Shown: in pieces, positions 16,014 through 24,200 of the stretch
Layout of the letters: the number at the start of each line of letters is the position of its first letter
Numbering within the stretch: position 1 is the first letter of the stretch
Assembly (NCBI GenBank): GCA_040218145.1
Contig: JAVJQK010000033.1
Location: 62,001 to 126,000 of the forward strand
Source of the DNA: Sandaracinaceae bacterium
GTDB lineage: Bacteria; Myxococcota_A; Polyangia; Polyangiales; Sandaracinaceae
Direction: 5' to 3'
DNA length: 64,000 nt
Position numbers and translations under genes: made by a program
The notes under the pieces: generated by a model
Databases searched by the model: none
What the model was told of the DNA's origin: nothing
The model's input: the letters and a program-made list of their open reading frames with translations, nothing else

Positions 16014-17438
16014 TCAGGCCCAGAGGTCGTTCGCGAGGTGATCGACGAAGCGGACGGCCTGAGCCGCGCTGGGCATGCCCGCGAGGCGACGGAGATCGGG
16101 GTCGGGCTCGCCCGAGGCCTGGTGGCGGAGGGCGACGATGGCGTCGCGGCGCGCCTGGTCGATCCGCGCGCGCTCGGCGGGGCTGAGCTGCGGCTCGAGC
16201 CAGGCGGCGACGGACCAGCTGAGCTCGGCGTGGCGGATCTCGTCGTCGGCGACGCCGCGCATGGCGGCGGCGATGGCGGGGTCCTCGGCCGCGAGCGCCT
16301 GGTGCGCGCCGACGAGCGCGCCGAAGGTCTCGCGCACGCAACCCTCGACCGCGTTCTCGAGGGCGATCTCGAACGCGCTCCGCTCCCGGGCCGGGGCGAT
16401 GTCGGGCCGGAGCGGGGTCGCGCCGTAGCTGCACGCGACCTCCCCCATCGAGGCGGCGTGTCGGACCTCGTCCTCGCGGGCCTCGCGCGCCGCGTCGAGC
16501 AAGCCCTCCGGCGCGCCGAGGCGCGACAGCTCGTCGATCATCACGTCGAAGGCGGCCACCGCGCTCGCCTCGAGGCGCGCGACGTGGGCGAAGTACTGGC
16601 CGAGCGTGGCGCGCTCGCCGGTCGCGGCCTGCAGGCCCTCCGGGCGGCGACCGATGCAGCCGAAGTCCTCCTCGCGCGCGACCTCGCGCTCGTCTTCGAG
16701 GGTCATCTCGCCCGCGGGGCTGACGTGGAAGGTGAAGCGCGTGGTGACCCACGGCTCGCCGCACCCGCCGCCGGCCTGGTAGGCGTAGACGCGGAAGCCG
16801 TCGGGCAGGGTCTCCACCGACGAGAGGTGCGGCCCCGCGCAGTAGATCTCGTAGCCCGCGTGCCAGACGACGAGGGCGGCCTCGTTCGGGGTGTCGATGG
16901 TGCCGAGGAACGCCAGGACGTCGGCGGGGTCGGTGCGCACGACGACGTCGTCGCCCGTGGTGCTGATCAGCGCGTTCTGCCAGGTCTCCTCCTGGGCGCG
17001 CTGGAGCTCCGCGTCGCAGCCGGCGCGGTCGCTCGCGTCCCCGCACGCCTCTCCGATCTCGTCGAGCGCGTAGATCGGGCTGCGTCCGAGCCCCACCGTC
17101 CACGCGCCCAGGTAGGTCGGCGACTCGGTCGGCGTCAGGCCGTGCACCGCTTGATACATATCACCCGCGCAGAGGGTCGCGGGCGGCGGAGGAGGCGGGG
17201 GCGGACCCGCGTCGGTCCCGCTGTCCGTCACCGTGCCGCCGTCGCCCGAACCCGAGTCGGCGACCGGCCCGCCGTCGGTGCCTCCATGGCTCATGCCGCA
17301 GCCCGCCATCACGGCCGCGCACACGGACGCCCGCGCGAGATCACGGAGGTAGTCGCCCAGGCCCCCGTTCCTGGCGATCATGAGGTCGAGCGCGCGGCGA
17401 GCGGCGTTGGGTCGGTCGAAGGGTCGGCGTGCGGTCAT
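16014..17438 (-). CDS. Ferritin-like di-iron domain protein with lipoprotein-like N-terminus
   Basis: The N-terminal ~60 residues end in CAAVMAGCGMS, a lipobox-like site, followed by a low-complexity Gly/Asp/Ser linker and a Pro run. This suggests a surface- or membrane-anchored protein with a long leader. The middle (about 100-280) is unassigned and Cys-containing. The C-terminal ~180 residues carry two helices-plus-ligand sets, LEASAVAAF with EDEVRHA and ENAVEGCVRETF with DDEIRHAE. That is the E...ExxH...E...ExxH pattern of ferritin-like di-iron proteins. ATG 17438 is preferred to GTG 17504 by position, though no strong ribosome-binding site was seen. The substrate is unknown. Confidence 0.72.
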   Translation of the reverse strand: MTARRPFDRPNAARRALDLMIARNGGLGDYLRDLARASVCAAVMAGCGMSHGGTDGGPVADSGSGDGGTVTDSGTDAGPPPPPPPPATLCAGDMYQAVHGLTPTESPTYLGAWTVGLGRSPIYALDEIGEACGDASDRAGCDAELQRAQEETWQNALISTTGDDVVVRTDPADVLAFLGTIDTPNEAALVVWHAGYEIYCAGPHLSSVETLPDGFRVYAYQAGGGCGEPWVTTRFTFHVSPAGEMTLEDEREVAREEDFGCIGRRPEGLQAATGERATLGQYFAHVARLEASAVAAFDVMIDELSRLGAPEGLLDAAREAREDEVRHAASMGEVACSYGATPLRPDIAPARERSAFEIALENAVEGCVRETFGALVGAHQALAAEDPAIAAAMRGVADDEIRHAELSWSVAAWLEPQLSPAERARIDQARRDAIVALRHQASGEPDPDLRRLAGMPSAAQAVRFVDHLANDLWA

Positions 17439-17523
17439 GCTCGAACCGAGCAGCAGCGAACGTGCCAGCCCCACGCTTTCGAGCGAATCGACGGTCCGCG
17501 GCACAGCGCGGCACGGGTTGGCG

Positions 17524-19656
17524 TCAGCGCGGGGCGACCTCGACGGGGATCCCGCTGAGCACCGCGTTGCCGCTGAGCGTGTCGACCAGCCGGTCGTCGG
17601 TCAGATCGTTCAGGCTGACCCCGGCGTGGGCGCGCGCGACCTCGAGCCGCACCCCCTCGCGGTCGTGCCCGAAGCCGTGCGGCAGGCTCACCACGCCGCG
17701 CATCACGTCGTCCGAGATCTCGACCGCGACCGCCACCTCGCCCGTGCGCGACGACACCGTGACCTCGTCGCCGTCGTCGAGCCCCCGCGCCTCGGCGTCC
17801 TCCGGGTGCATCAGCAGCGTGCAGATGGGTTTGCCGGCCATCAGCTTCGGCACGTTGTGCATCCAGCTGTTGTTGCTCCGGAGGTGCCGACGCCCGATCA
17901 GGCTCAGGCTCCGCCGCTGCGCTCCGCTGCCCTCGAGCCGCGGCAGATCCTCGAGGAAGCGGCGCGGCGCGATGTCGATCTTCTCGCGCCAGGGCTTCAT
18001 GCGGGCCGGCAGCTGGGGCTCGAGCGGGCCGAGGTCCACGCCGTGCGGCTGCTTCTTCAGCGCAGCCACGCTCAGCCCGCGCCGCGGCGGCCACGCCCGC
18101 GCGCCGTGCGGTCCGAGCCGCAGGCCCATGTCCACCAGCGCCTCGGGTCCGAGCCGCTTCATCGCCGCGTAGCGCACGCGCTTGGCCGCGGTGAGCGTCC
18201 CGCGGCGCCGCTCGAGCCGCTCGCCGAGCTCCAGCAGGATCCGGTGCTCGGGCATGCCCTTCGGCGCGAAGAGCGGCGGCGCGTACTTCGCCGTGTTGCG
18301 CACCGCGAGGTGATGGAAGGCCACGTCGTAGTGCGGTCGCTCGAGGGGAGACGGAGGCGGCAGGATCACCGTCGCGTGCCGCGTCGTCTCGTTCACGTAG
18401 AAGTCGACGCTGACCATGTGATCGAGCGCGGCGATGGCGCCGTCGAGTTGCCCGCCGTTCGGGGTGGAGAGCACCGGGTTGCCCGCGCTCGTCACCAGCG
18501 CGCGCACCTGGCCTTCGCCCTCCGTGAGCATCTCCTCGGCCAGCACCGCCACGGGCAGCTCTCCGTTGTGCTCGGGCAGCCCGCGGACCCGGCTGCCCCA
18601 CCGGCCGAAGCTCCCCTTGCCCACCCCGAGCCCGAGCGGGGCGTTCACCGCGTCGATGGCGGGCGAGGTGAGCATGGCGCCCCCCGCGCGGTCGAAGTTC
18701 CCGGTGACGAGGTTGATGGCCTGGATCAGCCACTGGCAGAGCCCACCGAACTCCTGGGTCGAGCACCCGAAGCGCCCGTAGACCACCGCGCGCTCCGCTG
18801 CACAGAGCGCCTCGGCCATCGCCTCGATGTCTTCTTCGTCGATGCCCGTGCGCTCGGCCGCGCGCGCCGGGGTGAAGCCCTCCATCGCCGCGCGCAGCGC
18901 GTCCATGCCCTCGACGTGCCCCTCGAGGTGGCCGAGCCCGCGCCCCGCTCGCAACGCCACATGCAAGACGGCGGCGAGCAGCCACGCGTCGGTGCCGGGC
19001 CGGATGAAGTGGTGCGCGTCGGCCAGCTTCGCCGTCTCGGTGCGGCGGGGATCGATGACCACCACCTTCCCGCCGCGGCTCTGGATCGCCTTCAGCCGCC
19101 GCTTCACGTCGGGCGCGCTCATCAGGCTCCCGTTCGAGGCGAGCGGGTTCGCGCCGAGGATCAGCATGTGCTGCGTCCGGTCGATGTCGGGGATGGGCAG
19201 CAAGAACTGGTGCCCCAGCATGAAGTGCGCGGCGAGGTGATGGGGGAGCTGGTCGACGCTCGTGGCCGAGTACTTGTTCTTCGTCCGCAGGGTGCGCATC
19301 AGCATCGGCGCGAAGAGCGCGGCCGGGAGCGAGTGCACCGTCGGGTTGCCCACGTAGATCGCCACCGCGTCGCGCCCGTGCGCCTCCTGCACCCGGTGCA
19401 GCCCATCGACCGCGAGGTCGAGCGCCTCGTCCCAGCCGCACTCCTCGAAGCGCCCGTTCACCTTCTTGAGCGGCGCCCGGAGCCGGTCCGGGTCCGTGTG
19501 CAGCCCCGCGAGCGCGGGCCCCTTGGGGCAGAGATAGCCGCGCGAGAACGGGTCCTCCGCGTCGCCTCGGATCGACACGATCTGCTCGCCGTCGGTCTCG
19601 ATGGCCAGCCCACACATCGCCTCGCACAGCGGGCAGCTCCGGAAGTGCTCCGTCAT
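17524..19656 (-). CDS. Molybdopterin-dependent oxidoreductase, catalytic subunit
   Basis: This 710-residue protein is of the formate dehydrogenase/DMSO reductase superfamily. The N-terminal CPLCEAMCGL with a further Cys in RGYLCPKGPAL gives the C-x2-C-x3-C-x27-C [4Fe-4S] pattern. VIDPRRTETAKLADAH and AVVYGRFGCSTQEFGG are bis-MGD-binding blocks. LMHPEDAEARGLDDGDEVTV begins the C-terminal molydopterin-binding domain, and LPHGFGHDREGV is near the end. There is no Tat signal, so it is probably cytoplasmic. The position that often bears Cys or SeCys in formate dehydrogenases reads SATSVDQ, which argues against a standard formate dehydrogenase. No electron-transfer or chaperone gene lies beside it. 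The substrate is not predictable. Confidence 0.88.
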   Translation of the reverse strand: MTEHFRSCPLCEAMCGLAIETDGEQIVSIRGDAEDPFSRGYLCPKGPALAGLHTDPDRLRAPLKKVNGRFEECGWDEALDLAVDGLHRVQEAHGRDAVAIYVGNPTVHSLPAALFAPMLMRTLRTKNKYSATSVDQLPHHLAAHFMLGHQFLLPIPDIDRTQHMLILGANPLASNGSLMSAPDVKRRLKAIQSRGGKVVVIDPRRTETAKLADAHHFIRPGTDAWLLAAVLHVALRAGRGLGHLEGHVEGMDALRAAMEGFTPARAAERTGIDEEDIEAMAEALCAAERAVVYGRFGCSTQEFGGLCQWLIQAINLVTGNFDRAGGAMLTSPAIDAVNAPLGLGVGKGSFGRWGSRVRGLPEHNGELPVAVLAEEMLTEGEGQVRALVTSAGNPVLSTPNGGQLDGAIAALDHMVSVDFYVNETTRHATVILPPPSPLERPHYDVAFHHLAVRNTAKYAPPLFAPKGMPEHRILLELGERLERRRGTLTAAKRVRYAAMKRLGPEALVDMGLRLGPHGARAWPPRRGLSVAALKKQPHGVDLGPLEPQLPARMKPWREKIDIAPRRFLEDLPRLEGSGAQRRSLSLIGRRHLRSNNSWMHNVPKLMAGKPICTLLMHPEDAEARGLDDGDEVTVSSRTGEVAVAVEISDDVMRGVVSLPHGFGHDREGVRLEVARAHAGVSLNDLTDDRLVDTLSGNAVLSGIPVEVAPR

Positions 19657-19707
19657 GCCCCGGAACTTACTCCGCTTCGCCCCGCGTTTCCGCGACGAGG
19701 GCCGGGG

Positions 19708-20361
19708 TCACGCCACGGACTGGCGCTTGCCCGGGACGACCTCGGCGCAGAGCTCCACGAGCGCGCCGGCGCGGACGGAGACGATCATCGCGGAGTCGGG
19801 GTCCATCTCGGCCGGGAACAGGCCCGTGTCCACGATGACCGCGCGGGCGCCGTGCTCGAGGTACTGGGGGGCGTTGTCGGAGCCGACGCCGCCGAACGCG
19901 ATGAGCTTCGCCTCCGGGAAGGCGGTCGAGAGCCAGCCGAAGTACTCGGGGCCGCCGAGGCCGTGGGCGGGGATCACCGAGATGGGGCCGTCGTGGATGC
20001 GGGCCGCGGTGTGGACCTCGTTCGGGGTCGTGACCGAGGGGATGACGTCGAGCCCGCGGGCGCGGCCGGTCTGCACCAGCTCGGTGTCGAAGATGGGCGA
20101 GAGAACGAACTCCGCGCCGGCCGCGAGGGCGACGTTGAGGTGGTCCGAGAGCACGACGTCGCTCAGGCCCACGGTGGCGTCGGTCATGTCGGCGACCTCG
20201 GCCGCGATCTCGGCCACGAACGGCACCGAGATCGGCAGGGCCAGGACCTCGATGCCGCCCTCGGCCGCGGCGAGCGCGCGGGCGAGCAGGCCCTCCCTCT
20301 CGGGCGCCTGGACGATCGCCGCCAGCTTGCAGCGCATCAGAGTCTCCACCGCGTCCCCCAT
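19708..20361 (-). CDS. KDPG/KHG aldolase-fold protein lacking the usual Schiff-base lysine
   Basis: The 217-residue sequence follows the class I KDPG aldolase (Eda) fold. AIVQAPEREGLLARALAAAE and GGIEVLALP come early. AGAEFVLSPIFDTELVQ, then GLDVIPSVTTPNEVHTA, then PISVIPAHGLGGPEYFGWL follow, and GGVGSDNAPQYLEHGARAV is the phosphate-loop region. In Eda the strand before the PA-x-x-x-GG loop is KFFPA with the Schiff-base lysine; here it reads SVIPA. The early Glu is kept. Either another lysine serves or the protein does different chemistry. No other Entner-Doudoroff gene is nearby. The start at ATG 20361 could be shortened to MRCKLAAIV. Confidence 0.7.
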   Translation of the reverse strand: MGDAVETLMRCKLAAIVQAPEREGLLARALAAAEGGIEVLALPISVPFVAEIAAEVADMTDATVGLSDVVLSDHLNVALAAGAEFVLSPIFDTELVQTGRARGLDVIPSVTTPNEVHTAARIHDGPISVIPAHGLGGPEYFGWLSTAFPEAKLIAFGGVGSDNAPQYLEHGARAVIVDTGLFPAEMDPDSAMIVSVRAGALVELCAEVVPGKRQSVA

Positions 20362-20541
20362 GCAGACGCAGCTATCCCCATTCGGGGCCCGCTGGTCAAG
20401 ACAGAGGTGCGGAAATCAGGCCCGAAGACCCGGGCGTCGAATGCCGGAATGCCCTATGCTGGCAACCGGTTGCGTGCCATGAGGCAGCGCTGCGGGCAGG
20501 GGGAGCCGGCCGCGCGCGAGCGATCCATCGGGGGATTCGAG

Positions 20542-21189
20542 TTGCTGATCTACGCGTACCTGGTCTCGTTGATCGTCGGAGGGGTGCTCCTCGGAGCCTC
20601 GATCCTGCTCGGCGGCAAGGACCTCGAGGTCGACGCGGACGCCGACGCGGATCTGGATCTCGATCTCGACGCGGACGGCGACGCGGACCTGGATCTCGAC
20701 GCGGACATCGACGGAGAGGCCGATGGGTTCGACAAGGACGTCGGGGGCCACGGGGACTTCTCCGGCTTCCTCTTCATGTTCCTCTCGCTTCGCTTCTGGA
20801 CCTTCTTCCTCGCGTTCTTCGGCCTCACGGGGATCGTGCTCGACGGCCTGAACCTGGTCAGCTCGCCGTGGCTCGGGCTCGGGCTCGCGCTCGGCATGGG
20901 GCTCGCCACCGGGGCGGGCGCGATGAGCGTCATCCGTATGCTCGGCTCGGACACCAGCGGGCAGGCGGTGCGCAGCACCGACTACATCGGCAAGACCGCG
21001 CGCGTGGTCGTCCCCTTCGAGGGGAGCAGCGTCGGCAAGGTGCGCGTCGACATCAAGGGCACCAGCGTCGACCTGCTCGCGAGCGGGCTCGAAGAGGACG
21101 GGTACCAGGGAAAAGAAGAGGTCCTCATCGTCGAGATGGACGGGGCCCGGGCGCGGGTCGCGCGCCTGAATTCGAACGGCAAGGCCTGA
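20542..21189 (+). CDS. NfeD/YqiJ-like membrane protein with Asp-rich loop, OB-fold C-terminus
   Basis: LLIYAYLVSLIVGGVLLGAS is a first membrane segment. Next comes an unusual run of about 35 residues made mainly of Asp alternating with Ala, Leu and Gly. Then FLFMFLSLRFWTFFLAFFGL and a Gly-rich helix (SSPWLGLGLALGMGLATGAG) form further membrane spans. The last ~75 residues, starting near GQAVRSTDYIGKTARVVVPF, look like the soluble OB-fold domain of NfeD-like proteins. Such proteins are encoded with flotillins, and two SPFH genes follow. TTG 20542 is chosen because GGGGGA lies about 6 bp upstream and homologues begin near this membrane helix. ATG 20479 in the same frame is the alternative. Confidence 0.72.
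   Translation: MLIYAYLVSLIVGGVLLGASILLGGKDLEVDADADADLDLDLDADGDADLDLDADIDGEADGFDKDVGGHGDFSGFLFMFLSLRFWTFFLAFFGLTGIVLDGLNLVSSPWLGLGLALGMGLATGAGAMSVIRMLGSDTSGQAVRSTDYIGKTARVVVPFEGSSVGKVRVDIKGTSVDLLASGLEEDGYQGKEEVLIVEMDGARARVARLNSNGKA
20629..20721 (+). repeat. GAC/GCG-type coding repeat (Asp-rich loop)
   Basis: The DNA alternates GACGCGGAC and GATCTGGATCTCGA units within the NfeD-like gene, encoding nearly all-acidic sequence. It is a likely site of slippage and length variation between strains. Confidence 0.6.
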
Positions 21190-21288
21190 CCGGCGACGGT
21201 CGTCCAACGCGTCCCGGGGGGCTCGGGCGCGCAGTTTTCAGCAGCTATCGGGGGGGCGCCACACGCGTCGCCGAGGAGAGAAGGAGAG

Positions 21289-22650
21289 ATGCAGTCACCC
21301 ATGTATGAAGACGCCGCTCAACAGGCGGCGAGCGGCGGAGGCGGCGACATCTGGTTCGTCGTGTTCGGCGCGCTCGCGTTCGCCGTCGGCTTGCTCGTGT
21401 TGATCGCGATCGCGCGCGCGCTGCTGCACATCGCGCGTCCGAACGAGGCGCTGATCTTCAGCGGCAAGCGCTACGTGACCAGCGACGGCCAGACCCTCGG
21501 GTACCAGGTCGTCCGCTCCGGTCGCCGCGCGTTCAAGATCCCCTTCCTCGAGCGGGTGGATCGCATCGACATGACGCTCATCCCGGTGGACGTCGTGGTG
21601 CAGAACGCCTACTCGAGAGGCAACATCCCTCTCATGATTCACGCGATCGCGAACGTGAAGGTGCACAGCGACGAGCGCCGGATCAACAACGCGATCGAGC
21701 GCTTCCTGGGCAAGCCCACCGCGGAGATCCAGCTCGTGGCGCAGCAGACCCTCGAGGGCGCGCTCCGCGAGGTGCTCGCGCAGCTGACGCCCGAGGAGGT
21801 CAACGAGGATCGGCTGAAGTTCGCGCAGAACCTCATCGAGGCGGCGGAGGACGACCTCGACAAGCTCGGCCTCCAGCTCGACACGCTGAAGATCCAGAGC
21901 GTGTCGGACGACACCGGCTACCTCGACTCGCTCGGCCGCCCCGCCATCGCGCAGGCGCTCCGTGACGCGGAGAACGCCGAGAACCAGGCGATGCAGGAGA
22001 TCGCGCAGGCGCAGGCCGAGGCGACGCAGCGCGCCGAGGTCGCCAGGGCGCACGCCGAGACCAACATCCAGAAGAAGAACAACGAGCTGCGACGCGTCAA
22101 GGCGGAGCTCGAGGGCGAGGCGGCGGCGGTCGAGCGTGAGGCCGACGTGGCCGCGAAGACCGCGCGCGCCTCCGCGGAGAAGGAGCTGCAGCAGGTGCGT
22201 GCCGCGCTCGAGAAGCTCCGGCTCGAGGCCGAGGTGGTCATCCCCTCGGACTACGACCGGCGCGCCAAGGCCATCCGCGCGGTCGGCGACGCGGCGCCCA
22301 CCAAGGAGAACGGTGAGGCGGCCGTCGAGGTCCTGCGCATGATGAGCGCGGCGTGGGCGGAGATGGGCGATCAAGCCCGCGAGCTCTACGTCATCCAGCA
22401 CCTCGAGGAGATCGTCGGCACGGTCGTGGCCCAGCTGGGCAAGGTCGACATCGACGAGGTGCACGTGCTCGATCAGGGCGACGGCTCCGGCCTCAGCTCG
22501 TACGCCGCGACCTACCCCAAGATGGTCGCAGAGGTGATGAAGGCGCTCAGGGAGACCACCGGCGTGGACGTGCCGGGCATCCTGAGCGGCGCTGGTAGCA
22601 ACGCGCAGTCCTCGGGCAACGCCCCGAGCCTGTCCGGGAGGAGGATCTGA
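21289..22650 (+). CDS. Flotillin-like SPFH/band 7 protein, first copy
   Basis: The protein has 453 residues. A single N-terminal membrane segment (about 20-46) is followed by RPNEALIFSGKRYVTSDGQ, the flotillin-type start of the SPFH domain. LMIHAIANVKVHSDERRINN, AIERFLGKP and QTLEGALREVLAQLTPEEVN are typical flotillin blocks. A long Ala/Glu-rich coiled coil (about 225-330) precedes a globular end ending in VDVPGILSG. Flotillins scaffold membrane microdomains as oligomers. AAGGAG lies immediately before ATG 21289, which is tight; ATG 21301 is an alternative start. It lies 99 bp after the NfeD-like gene and overlaps the second SPFH gene by 1 bp. Confidence 0.87.
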   Translation: MQSPMYEDAAQQAASGGGGDIWFVVFGALAFAVGLLVLIAIARALLHIARPNEALIFSGKRYVTSDGQTLGYQVVRSGRRAFKIPFLERVDRIDMTLIPVDVVVQNAYSRGNIPLMIHAIANVKVHSDERRINNAIERFLGKPTAEIQLVAQQTLEGALREVLAQLTPEEVNEDRLKFAQNLIEAAEDDLDKLGLQLDTLKIQSVSDDTGYLDSLGRPAIAQALRDAENAENQAMQEIAQAQAEATQRAEVARAHAETNIQKKNNELRRVKAELEGEAAAVEREADVAAKTARASAEKELQQVRAALEKLRLEAEVVIPSDYDRRAKAIRAVGDAAPTKENGEAAVEVLRMMSAAWAEMGDQARELYVIQHLEEIVGTVVAQLGKVDIDEVHVLDQGDGSGLSSYAATYPKMVAEVMKALRETTGVDVPGILSGAGSNAQSSGNAPSLSGRRI

Positions 22651-23933
22651 TGGGTTTCGGAGCATTCGTCGCGATGGCGGGCATCGCCGTCATCGCCTTC
22701 GCCGCGATCGTCCTCGTCATCAAGAACGTCTTGTACGTCTGCCAGCCCAACGAGGTGCTGGTCTTCAGCGGGCGCCCCCGCACGACGTCCGACGGCCGCG
22801 CCATCGGCTACCGGATCGTCAAGGGCGGCCGGACGCTGAGGATGCCTCTGATCGAGACGGTCGATCGGATGGACCTGACCAACATGATCATCGAGCTGAC
22901 GGTCCGGAACGCCTACTCCAAGGGCGGCATCCCGCTGACCGTGCAGGGCGTGGCCAACATCAAGGTCCCCGGTGAGGAGCCCCTCATCCACGCCAGCCTC
23001 GAGCGCTTCCTCGGCAAGACGCGCGGGGAGATCATGAAGGTCGCGCGGGAGACGCTGGAGGGGAACCTCCGCGGCGTGCTCGCGATCCTCACGCCCGAGC
23101 AGGTCAACCAGGACAAGGAAGCGTTCGCCATGAAGCTCACCGAAGAGGCGGAGCACGACCTGACGAACATCGGCCTGATCCTGGACACCCTCAAGATCCA
23201 GAACGTCACCGACGACGTCGGCTACCTCGACTCCATCGGGCGCATGCGCTCGGCGGACATCCGGAAGAAGGCGCAGATCGCGGAGGCGAGCGCGAAGGCC
23301 GAGGCGCAGATCCAGAAGTGGACCAACACGGAGGGCGCGGAGCTGGCCAAGGTCAACGCGCAGATCCACGTGGCCAAGAAGGACAACGACCGACGGATCG
23401 TCGACGCCCAGACGAAGCGGGAGGCGATGATCGCCGAGGAGCAGGCGGACGTGCAGGCGACCATCAGCCAGGCCACGGCCGAGATCTCCATGCAGGAGGC
23501 GCGCATCGAGCAGGTGCGGCAGCGCCTGCAGGCGGACGTCATCGAGCCCGCGGAGGCCGGTCGAAAGCAGGCCGAGCAGCGGGCGAAGGCGGACGCGGCC
23601 CAGATCATCGAGCAGGGCCGGGCGACGGCCGACGTGCTCGCGAGCCTCGCCAAGACCTACCGCAGCAGCGGGACCGACGGCCGAGACGTGCTGCTCATGC
23701 AGAAGCTCGTCCCGATGCTGAAGACCGTGAGCGGGAGCATCGGCGAGCTGCACGTGGACAAGCTGACGGTGATCGGCTCGGGCAGGAACGGCGCGGGCGA
23801 CTCCGATCTCGCCGCGACGCTCATGCGCACGAACGAGCAGATCAAGGCGGCGACCGGCGTCGACGTCCCGAAGATGCTCACGCGCTTCCAGGAGGGCGGC
23901 GCACGCAGCGGGCCGCCTCCAGTCCCGGAGTGA
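22650..23933 (+). CDS. Flotillin-like SPFH/band 7 protein, second copy
   Basis: This 427-residue paralogue has the same plan as the preceding gene. It has an N-terminal membrane segment (FVAMAGIAVIAFAAIVLVI), then QPNEVLVFSGRPRTTSDGRA, GVANIKVPGEEPLIHASLER, FLGKTRGEIMKVARETLEGN and LRGVLAILTPEQVNQD. A coiled coil of about 130 residues with many Gln/Lys/Glu follows, then a C-terminal domain ending TGVDVPKMLTRFQEGG. The ATG overlaps the previous stop (TGATG), indicating translational coupling and probably a hetero-oligomer of the two SPFH proteins with the NfeD-like partner. A 12-bp terminator hairpin follows. Confidence 0.87.
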   Translation: MGFGAFVAMAGIAVIAFAAIVLVIKNVLYVCQPNEVLVFSGRPRTTSDGRAIGYRIVKGGRTLRMPLIETVDRMDLTNMIIELTVRNAYSKGGIPLTVQGVANIKVPGEEPLIHASLERFLGKTRGEIMKVARETLEGNLRGVLAILTPEQVNQDKEAFAMKLTEEAEHDLTNIGLILDTLKIQNVTDDVGYLDSIGRMRSADIRKKAQIAEASAKAEAQIQKWTNTEGAELAKVNAQIHVAKKDNDRRIVDAQTKREAMIAEEQADVQATISQATAEISMQEARIEQVRQRLQADVIEPAEAGRKQAEQRAKADAAQIIEQGRATADVLASLAKTYRSSGTDGRDVLLMQKLVPMLKTVSGSIGELHVDKLTVIGSGRNGAGDSDLAATLMRTNEQIKAATGVDVPKMLTRFQEGGARSGPPPVPE

Positions 23934-23972
23934 GCACTCCCTGAGTGAGGAGGAACACGGTCTCACGATCGT

Positions 23973-24002
23973 ACGGGCGGACTCTGAGAGGAGTCCGCCC
24001 GT
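23973..24002 (+). terminator. Intrinsic terminator after the flotillin unit
   Basis: Arms ACGGGCGGACTC (23973-23984) and GAGTCCGCCCGT (23991-24002) are exactly complementary around a 6-base loop, TGAGAG. The hairpin lies 39 bp after the stop. The following bases, TCCAATTC, are AT-richer than the surroundings but are not a full T-run. Confidence 0.75.
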
Positions 24003-24200
24003 TCCAATTCGAGCCAGCGATGCTCGCCGGATCACCCCGACACCTTGTTGGCGCGAGCCGACAAACGGACCCAGCGATGGGGTCCGAACCGGTCAGCTGG
24101 CGTCGTGGCACGCCGGTTGCGGAACGGAAGGGTCAGAGCCTGCCCGGTGCGGGGCGGGACGACACATCCAGTGGGGGGATTCCTCCGAATCGAGTTTCAA

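Noticed and set aside
17148-17175. TTGATACATATCA similar to the core of the 58-bp palindrome
   Set aside because: It lies in coding sequence of the ferritin-like gene, the flanks do not match and no inverted arms are present.
17380-20541. Plus-strand open frame upstream of the NfeD-like gene running through the molybdopterin oxidoreductase and aldolase-like genes
   Set aside because: The region is explained on the minus strand by proteins with recognisable motifs. The plus-strand translation is low-complexity Arg/His/Asp-rich. Only its last ~215 codons are a real gene.
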